Source: Rhizophlyctis rosea | Lineage: Eukaryota > Chytridiomycota > Chytridiomycetes > Rhizophlyctidales > Rhizophlyctidaceae | Assembly: GCA_027596075.1 (NCBI GenBank) | Contig: JADGJC010000076.1 | Coordinates: 85,907 to 149,906, forward strand | DNA length: 64,000 bases | Direction: 5' to 3' | Translations under genes and position numbers: made by a program | In this document: positions 12,124 to 22,952 of the stretch, piece after piece | How positions within the stretch are numbered: the first letter of the stretch is position 1 | How the letters are laid out: every line of letters starts with the position of its first letter | The notes under the pieces: model-generated | Database searches by the model: none | Told to the model about the DNA's origin: nothing | What the model saw: the letters and a program-made list of their open reading frames with translations, nothing else

Positions 12124-15100
12124 TTATTGGTTGCCGAGCCATCCCTTGATGAAAGTGACTGTCCCCGCGGGACTGAATATTGCGATGACGTCGTTGTTGG
12201 TGATAAATTTGCCGCGATTGGCTGTCGGGCACCATCCCACTAGTCGCTCCATTGGCGCGTCTTCCCCACTTTCCGATTTGGACTGCTGCAGATCCGGATC
12301 CGCCGCCAACCGCACCCATCCATCATCGCCCACCTCACCAAACTGGCATGGGAACCCAGCCGTGCAGCCATGATCCAGCTTAGAAACATCCACCCCACCC
12401 TTTGACTCAATGATTGTGCCGTCATTCGTTGTGATTTCGGTGGAACATATCCACTCGCCTAACCAAGTGGAGTGGAGTTCCACCCTGTCATCCATGGACA
12501 TGTTGGAGTTATCCTCATTGGCCGTGTAGTGTAATTCCCAATGTCCCAACTTGGTCGTGCGCTTCATGTTTCCATGAAGTGAAAAGGATGCCGTGGTAAT
12601 CACTTTCCCTGTGATACAGGTTCCGTCGTCGCTGATGCCATCAATTCCCACAAACGACTTGGACTTCCAATCAATCGTCCCGATCCGCAGTCCGTCCTGC
12701 ATGTCCCATACCTCCAGCTTGTCTTCCTGCACGAGGGTGACAAGGCGCCTTACATTGCCGCTGATGATCGCTCGCTTCTGGAACTCTGACAAGTTATGCC
12801 GCCTTTTCAACATATCCAAAGACGCGCCCGTCATGAGCAAAACTTGAATCCCACCATCCTGCACAGCTACTCGCGTTCCGTCCCCAGAAATACATAGCTG
12901 GACATCCTCCCACCCTTTGAAAACTTTTCGAAAGTCATTTCTTCCCCAGCGTTGTACAGTATCATCCCAAACTTCCGTGATTTTGTCCGTCACCCATTGA
13001 CCGTCACTTCTGATGCTCCAGGCGTGACGAACGGAGGAGGAGATCTCAACTGACTTTGTCAATACCCCGGTTGCGATATCCCACACCTGTATCACTCCGT
13101 TTCTCCCCCCACGGTGCTCATATTGGTGTATGGCCACCGACGTTCCGTCGCTCTTAAGAACACATACTGACTTCCTGTACTCTTCGGAGAGAGCGGGGAA
13201 CCGGCTGAGAACGGTCCCGTTGATAGCGTCCCATACTGAGAAAGTTCCCGTTCGGCCACGAGTCCTGGCTCCAATCCGCGTGCCGTCGACATTGAAAGTT
13301 ACCGAATAACAACCGGGAATATTGCAGCTGAAGGTCCTCACCAAAACTCCCTCCCTCACAGCCCACAAATGCACACCTCCGAAAAAGTCCTCAAAAATCG
13401 GTTTGTTGGCAAGCTCGTCGGGATCAATGTCCTTGGACCCAGAGAGGATGTACTTTCCGTCGTTGCTAATCGCGACACAACTGACTTGAGACATTTCCTT
13501 AGAGTGTTTGAATGTTTTGATCAATGCTCCGGTGGTCACATCCCATAATTTGACCACCATGCCCTCCCCGGTCACAATCCGATGGCCATCATTGCTGAGA
13601 GCCATGCACTTCGTAGAAGTGTCGAATGTTCTGATTAAATGAGACCACGTCGCTTCCCCTCCCCGCAATACGGTGAGCAAAGCAAGATCTTTGTGCCGTG
13701 CGCGATAAGTGCGATAAAGTTCCGTCTCGGTAGGGCAGAAGGGGAGAGCTGAATGTCGAACAAGCGCTGCGCTCGCGGTTATGGGGGTGTGGAAATTTTG
13801 GAGGAATCGCAGGGCGTCATTCATGATGTTCAATAATCTCTATAAGCAATGCATTAGCGGAAGCTCTGAGGCCCGGATGGTTATCTCATACGTACAAGAT
13901 CAACATGATGGTCATACAACCATGGCTGAAGCTCAACCAACTTTGACACTGCATATTCCACTTTGCCAATGACGCTGAGAACTTCGAACCAATCAAGCAA
14001 CTTTGTCAGTGCAAATTCGGTCAACGACGAAATCACGTTCTCTGTGCTGATGGTTCCCGCCAAGATGTGATCGATCCAGTAAGTTGCTGCATACAGTACG
14101 TGGGCAGGAATGTTCGACTGAACTCGTCGCGCTAGATCTGGATAATCCCAATTGCACCGGAGATAGTGAATGTCACACATGTTGGGTTGGAGCAAGGTGT
14201 TCAAGGACTTTAGGCACTTCAGAGCCATTGAAGGGTGGCAAGCGGCTGGTCGCACGAGTATTGCGGCATCCTTGCACAGATTTGGATTTGTGAGATAGTC
14301 TGAACACAATGGTGAGTCAACTGAATGGGTCAAGCTGAATCCACAACCCAAGACGCACCTGTCAGCGACTTGTGTCGGACATCGACCAGCTTATCGGTTT
14401 TGATTATGCCGGACAAACTGTGCAGAGCGTTGCGTACGTCACGTTCCGATAAATCCAGTAATGCACTGATTGCACTCAGGCTTAAAGGCTCCTGGCTGAT
14501 GACAATCGTCGGAACGATTTCGCAAAGGGGAGGATGTTTGTCGTATGCACTGCGGAGCGCCCCTTCGTAAAGTCCCTCTACGGTAGACGGCAAGTCCTCT
14601 ATGGTTCCCCGGATATCCACGATATCGGATCGATGTAGATACGCCGTGGCCGCGGAAAGCCAAACGAAAATGCCCCCACTTTTCTGCACCACGATGCCAA
14701 CAATATCGTCTACTTCCTGGGGTTTTAATTGGAGGCTGGGGTCAAGCTCTGTCAAAACACGTTTTGCAGTTGTGGCAAGATCATGAATATTGTCCTTTTC
14801 GCTCGGATCCAGTAGTTTGAATGGCTTCAAAAGCTTGAACGCATCGACAATGTCCTCTTCCAGCCGACTGGTGACGAAAAGCTTTACAAATGATGGCAGT
14901 TTAGCGCATTCAGTTCCAAGGACGTTGAGGATACCTCCACGCGCCCCCTTATCCCCACATTCTGAATGAACAAAGAGATAAGTGGGATGTGCACGAATGA
15001 TGTTCATGTTTAATGCTGAGACCCACCATCCAATGCATCCACAACGAGCACCACCTTCCTTGCTGTGTCGCCCAACACGCTCAGCGGTTGCCGGATCAAT

Positions 15101-17023
15101 CCCTCGAATTGCTTCGGTATGGACTTGGTTGTGATGTCAGCCTCTTTCGCGAGAAGTTTGTCAATCTGCAATGCGATTTCGTCATCCCATTTTGCCAAGC
15201 CATATGCAATCGAGTGGATCAAGTTCTGGGAAAAAAGTGTTCATCAAAATGGTCAACGATTCAAGATCGACATTTTTTTTCCAAATCCGAACCTTGGCAT
15301 CTCTTCGCTGGACATCGTCATGTTTACAGAAGAAGGCAGTGCCGAGATGCAAGTCTCCCTGGAGTTGGTCGGCCACCATTTCCGCATCACAGACTTCCCA
15401 ACTCCCGGGCCCCCCTTGAGCCAAAAGACTGGCGAATCATCGGAGTGTAACTACTCGGCGATCTCGGCTGAAAGCCATTCCCGCGTCCCCTCCTGACGAG
15501 CTTGCCGAAGTCGTTTTCTTTCACTTTCGAAATCCAAGGGTTTCAGAGCAGCGTGGATCCTGGCCGTGGCCGCACTAATTGCCAACGTGTCATTTTCCGT
15601 GCGCACTGTCTTGCGCTGAGCATCTCGAATCGCTTTTGCATATGTTTCGCATGCATCCCTGGCAATTCTAAAAACAACCAAATGCAAGGCAAAGGAAGAT
15701 CAGACAGCAATACTTTTGATAAGCATCAATTTCCCTCACACACATTGAAAAGTCTTCGGGATCGCGCTTCAGCCCTTGAAGCTTTAATAGTGTCAACACC
15801 AAACTTCGGATGGTATACCGTCGCGGACTTGCGGGATGTTTGTGTTTTTCATCGGGAAATTGTATACACGATGAATCAAAATCTTCAAAAAAACTTCGCC
15901 GAATTTGCACTATGTCGCCATCGATGTATTTGAAGGTCTTTTTGTGACCAACCCATACGGGCAGAATGTACGCCTCACGCTTACGCAATTTCTCTAGAGC
16001 TAGCTCCCACTGTCAGGGGATAGCCTTAAATTGAGTGGAGTGCACATCTTGCAGAATCAGCTCTTCCTAAATGTTGCTCACCTCGAGGAGCATGTTATCT
16101 GCTTCTTGATCCGCTTTTTTCACACGCTCAAGCGCATTCACGGAACAGAGAATCACAATTACTTTCGAACGAAGTAAGCCTGGAAGAAAGCCGTCTTGCC
16201 ATGGTTCACCAGGAACCAAACATTCTCTGAAATCGGACCATGAGTTGCGAACATCAAGCCCATTGCTTACGAAACATTGAAGCATGGGTCTTGTCCACTC
16301 ACTGGTCAACAAAGCAGTGCAGAGGAGTAGTTTCCTGGCCTTTCTTGCTCTTGCAAAGTTTGAGCCCCACTTTGACCGCGAGGTTTTCATCAGTAGCAAC
16401 TCGATAGCTGTAAGCCCTTGTTAGATTGCGCTTTATTGTTGGGGCCGTGGGTATCTAATGATGCGCCTTGCCTTACAAAAAACACATGTTCGTCAAATCC
16501 ATCTTGACACTCCCACCCAGCAATCCGTTTGATGGAATGAACGACATGAGAATCTTTGTCACCGGGACGAAGAGCGTTGGAAACTGGAACCTGTGCTGGA
16601 GACATCGGTTGTGAAGGGGGCGGTGTGACCGGAGCTTTGGGCGGATCTTTCAATGATGTTATTTCGATGATACCAGTTTCGCAAACTTTGTTTTTTGAGA
16701 TAGGATGAGAGTTATCACCTACCTATCTGCTGAAGTTTAATGTGAAACTGGGTGCGGCCTTGTGAGACGTGTCGGTGGAAAGCCCTCGCAATTCCAACGA
16801 AGAGTTCAACTCCTCCATCGTCCGTGTAAAATATGTTTATTCCCTGATCATCAGACAAGCCAAACTCTTCGCGGATCTGCATGCCGCCATCAACATGCGT
16901 ATTGCGAGTCCTTGCATGATGAACACTCACATCGGCCTTGATGGAGAGGATATCTACATCCTCGGAAATCTCGATTGCCACTTTATGCTCTCCAAATTCA
17001 ACGTAGACCTTCCGGCTTCCCAT
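12124..17023 (-). pseudogene. TIR-NACHT-WD40 receptor-like gene (UBL-like N-terminus), disrupted
   Basis: Reconstructed exons: 17023-16931, 16876-16723, 16646-16477, 16407-16303, 16226-16082, 16009-15744, 15667-15293, 15225-15027, 14961-14359, 14299-13896, 13839-12124. The N-terminus (MGSRKVYVEFGEHKVAIE, then IREEFGLSDDQ) looks ubiquitin/PB1-like. A proline-rich linker follows. Then comes a TIR domain: YRVATDENLAVKVGLKL, CLVPGEPWQDGFLPGLLRSKVI, WELALEKLRKREAYILPVWVG. A NACHT ATPase has Walker A GGPGVGKS and Walker B VVLVVDALDE. The helical segment and a WD40 tail follow (KLWDVTTGALIKTF, GGVHLWAV, VIQVWDIATGVL). Lesions: a phase mismatch at a T6 run (16477-16482), an in-frame TAG (15451-15453) where the family has Trp, and a one-base loss just after GKSVM (about 15384-15387). 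Fungal NLRs of this kind act in non-self recognition and cell death. This copy cannot make an intact protein unless transcripts are corrected. Confidence 0.8.
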
Positions 17024-17598
17024 TTGACACACTGAGGCATGTGAGATACAAGTTTGACAATGTAGAAGATTTCACGAAGGAAATAGAAGGGTAGAGGGTG
17101 TAGTTGATACGGTTTGTTGGAGGCGAAGATTGTTGGAGAAAGCAGTGCTTCCTTTAGCGGCAAGGATGGTTCCTGTTGAGGCTCAATGGGCTCCGTGTTT
17201 GACGTGTGCGACGAAGTGAATCACAAGACATAGACTCACCACATTGTTTTGTGTTACGGTTTTACACAACGTCGGGACTGGTGGCACAGCCTTCGGGCCT
17301 GGCGGCACAGAGATGTGCATTTTCAGCTTGCCACCGCGCATCTGCCCCAGTGCGGAAACATATGTATGGATTCGATGACCAACTTCAATACGGATGCTGA
17401 CCATTTGCAAAGAAAGGCTACGCCACAGTACTTTGCGCAAGGGGCGCACATTAATCCCAAACCAAAATCTGGCCTGTATTTGCAATTGAAGTGGGCAATG
17501 CATAGTCGTAGTTATGCCTTATGATACAAAATAAGCAAATGACCCATCGTGTTGAACTGCAACCTTTTGATCCTCTACTATGAAAAGGAAGATCTATT
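17024..17598. other. intergenic, upstream of the NLR-like gene
   Basis: No gene seen. It contains the presumed promoter side of the NLR-like gene and the 3' end of the next minus-strand unit. It is moderately C/T-rich on the minus strand just before the NLR start. Confidence 0.5.
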
Positions 17599-19871
17599 CT
17601 AAATTCTTTCGAAACATGCGTCCATCGGGCCTCAGTCACCATCATAAGTATCCAAAAAGATTATGTTTACCATCTCCCCATTTATCCCCAACAACTCCAG
17701 ATCCGCCTCCTGTACCCCTTCAACTTTATCTTCTTCCAGATCTTTATACCACCCGCAGTATCGAGATATTCGCCAGGTTATGTTCCACCCTTTCGCTGAC
17801 GTGATAAATGTCAATTGTCCTGGTACATGCTGGGTTCCTCGTCGTCCGATGTAGACAGCTTACCTTCTTCGTTCCACCCACTGCGCTCCATCCGTACCTT
17901 CCCATAACAATACCAATCCAAGGCAAAGTATCCCCACCCATCATGCTTGATCTCCAGAAACGCGTCTTCACGTTTGTAAGCACCGGCACACTTGTCGGTG
18001 AACTTTTTCAGGCGGTATTTGCCGATGTATGACTCGAATCTGCGGGCAAGATTGGGGTTGACCTCGATTGTTGCATCTGGTTCCTCGTCGTCCGAATCGG
18101 AAGTGGGCTCATCTATATCCTTTTACTCGTCGTCTGAATCCAACGTAGACTTATATATATCCTTTTCCGTGAGATCGAGGTTTAGCCAACGGGATCGGCG
18201 GTCTGGACCATAGTTCCACCCAGGCAGAGACAAGAAAGGGGATGCGATATTGTCGTTGTGAACATCGCTATTGGTGACGTTTTTTGCTGTTGGGGATGGA
18301 ACGGATGTGGCCGCTGTTGTTGTTGTTATTCTTTCTGGCCGTTGACTATCTTCAGTCTTAACTGGAAGCAAGTTCGGTGGTTGGGATGGGAGCTTCATCG
18401 CCTCTAGCTTGACAATAGCGGGTTCTGGAGTTGTTTTTGGAGGAAGGTCTTTGTGAGTACTAGAACCAACTATTTCCCTTCCAGTGGTCGTGATCGAGTG
18501 GATCAGTTCTTGGCTAAACGTCCTATCTGGTGCGGAACCGGGATGGCGAGCAGGAAGAGCGGGAAGAGCCGTATTCATGCCCGGATTGAGGGTCTCCGGG
18601 CCAGTGGCGGCATTGGCAACTATTTCCGCTTCAACGGTTTTGACCAGATGCGATTGACCGTTGCTGGGCCGCAGATGCGGGTTTAGAAATGTCGTCGGCG
18701 GGGGTTGGAAGGACGGACGAGGCATAGAGAGTTCGGAAGATGATGGGGTTCCTGAGGAGGCAGAGGAGGCAGGGTGGGATGCACCGGTCTGATGCCCATA
18801 TAACAACCGCTCAGTGGCTTCTGTTGATTTCAAGCCAGCGCATTGCTGCTTCTCGAGAAGCTTTCTCAGGTGCTTTTCAGGCCACTGCACATTGGTATTG
18901 GTCAGTAAGTGTCCAGTTGTTTGCATGGAATTCCAAGCTGCTCAGCAAAACATCAGTTGCTCATCGAATAGTCACGGATAATTTCTGGATGCCCCACTCA
19001 CCATCTGCATGCAAATCAAAAGTCTTACTGCCCACCTCCACCCGCAATTCAAGTCTCATCTCTCTTGTACGCATCCGTTCCAAACCGTCCAGATCACTTA
19101 TAATGTCGGACAAGTTCAACCACACAAAGCGGATGAGGTTGGTCTTCGAACGCTTCGGCGTGGGCATGTACCTCACACCCACACTCCGCGACAACGTGTC
19201 AGCAAGGGACTTCAACAACAGCACACTGTCTTTTGTTGTTTTCGATCGATTTTGAACCTCAAAATCGATGAAGGGAGAATGGGGGGACGGATCATATCTG
19301 TGGATCAGTTTGCTCAATTTCCGGACCAAAAGCGGTAAAAAATAATGGCTGATAGATACTTACTCCACCTTCTTGGAGAACTCAAGCAAGTTGGGTAGGC
19401 TTTTGCCCCATTCACTTTTGGTGGAACACCGATGAGAACCCTTCGTATCTGATTCCGCACAGTATCCGCAGCACATTCTCTGAGTATGTGTAGTGTGATG
19501 GTTGGGGCGTGAATGTTGGTCAACTGGTGCTACATAGCTTGTGGAAGATGTGGTTGTTGCACCGGGAAGGGGTAGGGTCTGTGCTGCAATGAGGATTGGT
19601 AGGGTCGGGAAGTTTGGGCACGTGCCGTTGTTCTGAGGCACTGGCAGAAGGTAGTGAAGGTCCACCAGGTGGAGCGTCCGGCCGTAAAGTTGCGGCCAGA
19701 ACCTCAGCAAGAATCGAGGAAAGGGCACTTTGGTCTTCCAATACAGTTTTAAGACGTTTGACGACCTGGGGAATATGTGAGCCTTACGACTATGTTGCTT
19801 GCAAGTTATTTACATACCTGTTCAGAATCTTCTCCCTCCAGCAGCCTTTTGACGTTTGCCTTGCTTGCTAT
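17599..19871 (-). pseudogene. tandem family copy A, disrupted
   Basis: The longest member of an unrecognised family. Exon 1 (19871-19818, 18 codons) reads ASKANVKRLLEGEDSEQ, but its first codon is ATA where a sister copy has ATG. Exon 2 starts at 19765 with VVKRLKTVLEDQ and shifts frame near 19560-19600. It then gives a Cys-rich patch (CCGYCAESDTKGSHRC) and ends at 19364. Exon 3 (19297-19002) and exon 4 (from 18937) are unique to this copy and end in a Ser/Pro/Thr-rich linker. An in-frame TAA (18123-18125) interrupts DSDDE/KDIDEPTSDSDDEE. The conserved part then follows: GKYRLKKF, AFLEIKHDG, DWYCYGKV. The last exon has KGWNITWRISRYCGWY. A TGA (17632-17634) falls just before GPMDACFERI, which aligns with the ends of copies B and D. 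Function unknown. Confidence 0.6.
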
Positions 19872-20404
19872 CGCGAGAGCGTGAAAGGACAGCAGTCGAG
19901 ATGCTGGTCCGTCCGTCCACCACCTTCACCACGAGGAGTGCGATGCGTCAGGGAAGGAGGGCAAAGCTCAAGAAGGTGAGAGCTTCCAGGGGGTTTGTAC
20001 GCCAGATCATATTGTCTGGATTTCCGGACGAACATCGTTACGTAAGCTGCACAGCGATCTTCCCCAGGATTTACCGCAGACCATTTAACCAAATACTTTT
20101 GAGAGTGTACACGGGTAGCAAAAGGGGGATGTGTGCATGAAGCATCTTCAATAGGAATGGTCTTGCCGAGGAGTGGCTGTAGGCTTCGATGACGTGTTTT
20201 ATGTCCGATTTTGGAGCCTGACGAGAATCATGCCAGTGCACACGAAATAGTTTTAACCACGAGGAACACATGTACCATCGTACATGGACACAACGGACAC
20301 ACTAAGGCTGAGATCAAGGAAATCTCATTCATACAGAGACAAGAAGTACGGCAACAAAGCCACGAGGTGGAAGACCGAAGCAAGGATACAGCGCCCAACT
20401 CTGC

Positions 20405-21133
20405 TTATACCCTTTCGTAAAGGGCACAGCGCGGTCCAACTTGATCATCAAAAAAATCGAAGTCGAACCACATAACCAATTTTTGTCCTCGGTCACCCAA
20501 CAGGCTCAACACAACATGCCTGTCCTCAAGTTCCTCATCTTCCGAATCATGATCTTCATATTCGTACCACTCACAATCTCCCGATAGACGCCAAGTTGCA
20601 TGCCATCCCTTCTCTAGAAATATCAGGTTTTGAAATAAGTCACAGTCTGTAGCTGCGGACCTCACGCCAGATAACCAATCAACTACATATATTTTACATA
20701 CCTGCTTCATCAAATCGATCAAACGATTGCACCTTCCCAGAACAGAAGTAATAGACATCAAATGTACCCTTGCCGTCCTTGCCGATTTCGAGGAATTTGT
20801 CCTCCTCGTCATCTTCTTCGGCTTCATGGTTGCCTTCAAAATTTATATACCTTATCAAGCGGTACTTCCCATAATATGACTCCTTCCTCCGTGCCCGCTC
20901 GGGATTCAGTTCCATGGTTGGGGCCGGAGTTTGGTATGGGGAAAGCTCATCTGAATCGTCATCAGTCTATCGCATATGATGTTGTTACCCAACGGCGTGC
21001 ACAATGATGAATTTGCGAAACTGACAGGCGCGTCATTGTTGTCAGGATGAAGCCTGGCGGTCAAAACCTGAGCAAGAATGGGGCCAAGAGGATCGTCATG
21101 GTCGTTTAGGATAGCTTTAAGACGTTTGACGAC
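20405..21133 (-). pseudogene. tandem family copy B, disrupted
   Basis: This copy keeps the VVKRLK exon (from 21133: VVKRLKAILNDHDDPLGP, AQVLTARLHPDN) and the C-terminal exons. The short exon 1 found in copies A, D and E was not found upstream. The frame changes near 20,960-21,000 between the acidic linker and MELNPERARR. The conserved block then reads GKYRLIRY, KFLEIGKDGKGTFDVYYFCSGKV up to the donor at 20701. After an 88-nt intron the last exon (20613-20405) reads EKGWHATWRLSGDCEWYEYED and ends GPRCALYERV plus TAA. This is the best-preserved C-terminal half and the reference for the stops in copy A. Function unknown. Confidence 0.55.
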
Positions 21134-21389
21134 CTGAATGTTGGAGGTGAGTACTGGAGTATGGTGTTGAGAGTGATAAGAGATTGTCAGCACAAGCGAA
21201 AACTGAACGCGCTGCAAATCCAAAGTGCAAATGAATTTGACCGTTCATGTGGCGCTTTCCGTGCCACCAGTCCAGATGCAGTGCCTCTCAAGACATGGTG
21301 TCGTTGGAACACTCGTGGACACCCTATTGGTATCATTTGTCATTATCGATGGAGCCAGCACGTTACTGCGCCTAATCAGTAGTAAAGCA

Positions 21390-21700
21390 AGTTATGCGTC
21401 GCCGGACTGCACAACTTCAATCATGCTTTGTAATAGAATCATGAGAAGATCCGAACGCGTGTGCAATGTATGCAGTTGTTCCTCCCACATCCTCTTCCAC
21501 CCACTCATTCCCTCCAAATGCAATTGACGATGTCTGTGGGTTCCTACCACAAAATGTGGGTCTAGCAGGTGCCGCAGGATGAGCGGGAGTGAGGTCGGAC
21601 GGGCGACCCATGTCATAATTCGCTGGCGGTGAAGGGGCGGCAGTGGTGTCGCGTACAGGCGTCTTCCAATGCAACTCTGAGACGATTGACGATCTGCCAT
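21390..21700 (-). pseudogene. tandem family copy C, fragment
   Basis: On the minus strand WQIVNRLRVALEDACTR near 21650-21690 matches the VVKRLK(T/A)(V/I)L(E/N)D(Q/H) opening of exon 2 in copies A, B and D. It hits TGA after about 30 codons. The downstream sequence stays partly open in other frames but shows no GKYRL block. It sits between copies B and D in the same orientation, as expected for an eroded tandem copy. Confidence 0.4.
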
Positions 21701-22077
21701 GCTGTGAACCTAAGGCTACCATGTGTAAACAAGTTGTCTATGAAGTTGGTGCGCGTGTTGCCAGCTTGAAGTGCCGTCGGGCCATTTCAAATTGCTCTTC
21801 ACCCCAACTGCACACAACAACCTTCTAACCGGATGGGAAATCATCATCTCGGCGTGAGGAGCTTCTACTTCTGTAGTTGTGCAGTGCTCACTGATGGCGG
21901 CTCAAAGACTTTATGGCTCACGGGGTAATTGGACACGTCCTCAAATCATGCGGGCAATTGGGATGATCATCCAAGTCTTCATGCGGGATGGTTGAAGGAA
22001 AGAACATAAACACAAGAATTCTATTTACCTCAAGACCCTAACCTAACACAGAAGCCGTTGGCACCTCCCACCTCCCG

Positions 22078-22952
22078 TTACACTCGCGCATAAAACGCAT
22101 GTGTGGGGCCCATTTCCTGTGAGGGGTCCTCGAATTCCATGGCTAACACTTGACCATGTTCACCATGCAACCGAAACTTCATGCTCCTTCTCATACGGGG
22201 GTTCGCCAGATGCTGTTCGTGCCACCCTGAATGTTCCGATAGGTGCCAAGTGGCATACCAAGCCCTATCTAGACCTCGCAAATGAAGCTTTGTTAGTCAT
22301 AATGGTTGCTCATCTCAATGGCAATTGTGATCATTTTTCGGTACCTGCTTTATCCCATTTCCTATCCATATGTAACTTCCCAAAACAAAAGCTGTGGACC
22401 GCAAAAGTGTCCCTTCCATCCGCCCCAATCTCGAGGAACGCATCCGCGCCACCTTTGTAAGGGCAGCCAGAGTCAATATCCCACCATTGAATCAATCGGT
22501 ATTTCCCAAAATATGACCCATTGCTAGATCGCGATTGAGTTCTATGGTCGGAGGCGGTTCTTCGAAATCATCAGCCAGCTCGAAATCGTCCACATCCCAG
22601 TTGGGGTCAAGATCTTTATCAGCCCAATATGCAGAGCTGTCGGAGCCGTAGCTGGATCCAGTGGACGATACGGGAGACGATACTGACGAGTTGTCGTCCT
22701 CTTCGAGAGCATTGCCGGGTCCGAGTGTCAAGGTCAGGATTTTGTTCAGGAGGAGAGCAAAAGGATTGGTTTGGTCGTCGAGGAGATCTTTGAGGCGTTC
22801 GACAACCTGAAAAGTCGCATGTTCAACACCGACAACCGAGTCGACCAGCAACGAGCATTTCGACAAATGCTCATTACGCAAGCACATGATGAGCGTTACC
22901 TCTTTGGCATCCTCCTCCTCTAGCAGGCGCTTGGCGCGTAGTTTCGTCACAT
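22078..22952 (-). pseudogene. tandem family copy D, disrupted
   Basis: Exon 1 (about 22952-22901) encodes KLRAKRLLEEEDAKE, but its ATG (22950-22952) is out of frame; the exon is 52 nt against 54 in copies A and E. Exon 2 starts at 22806 with VVERLKDLLDDQTNPFALL. It passes through an acidic linker (SSAYWADKDLDPNWDVDDFE) and shifts frame near 22510, between ELNRDLAMG and SYFGKYRLIQWW. AFLEIGADGRDTF and HSFCFGK follow, then a donor near KWDKAG. The last exon reads RAWYATWHLSEHSGWHEQ and ends MGPTHAFYARV plus TAA (22078). The plan equals copy B. No start codon in frame was found. Function unknown. Confidence 0.58.

Noticed and set aside
15420..15460. The TAG at 15451 as a splice acceptor
   Set aside because: The sequence before it (REWLSAEIAE) is conserved coding sequence right up to the TAG, leaving no room for an intron.
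12124..19871. Alternative genetic code to explain in-frame stops
   Set aside because: TAG, TAA and TGA all occur as in-frame stops here, while conserved genes in the same window end cleanly at all three.
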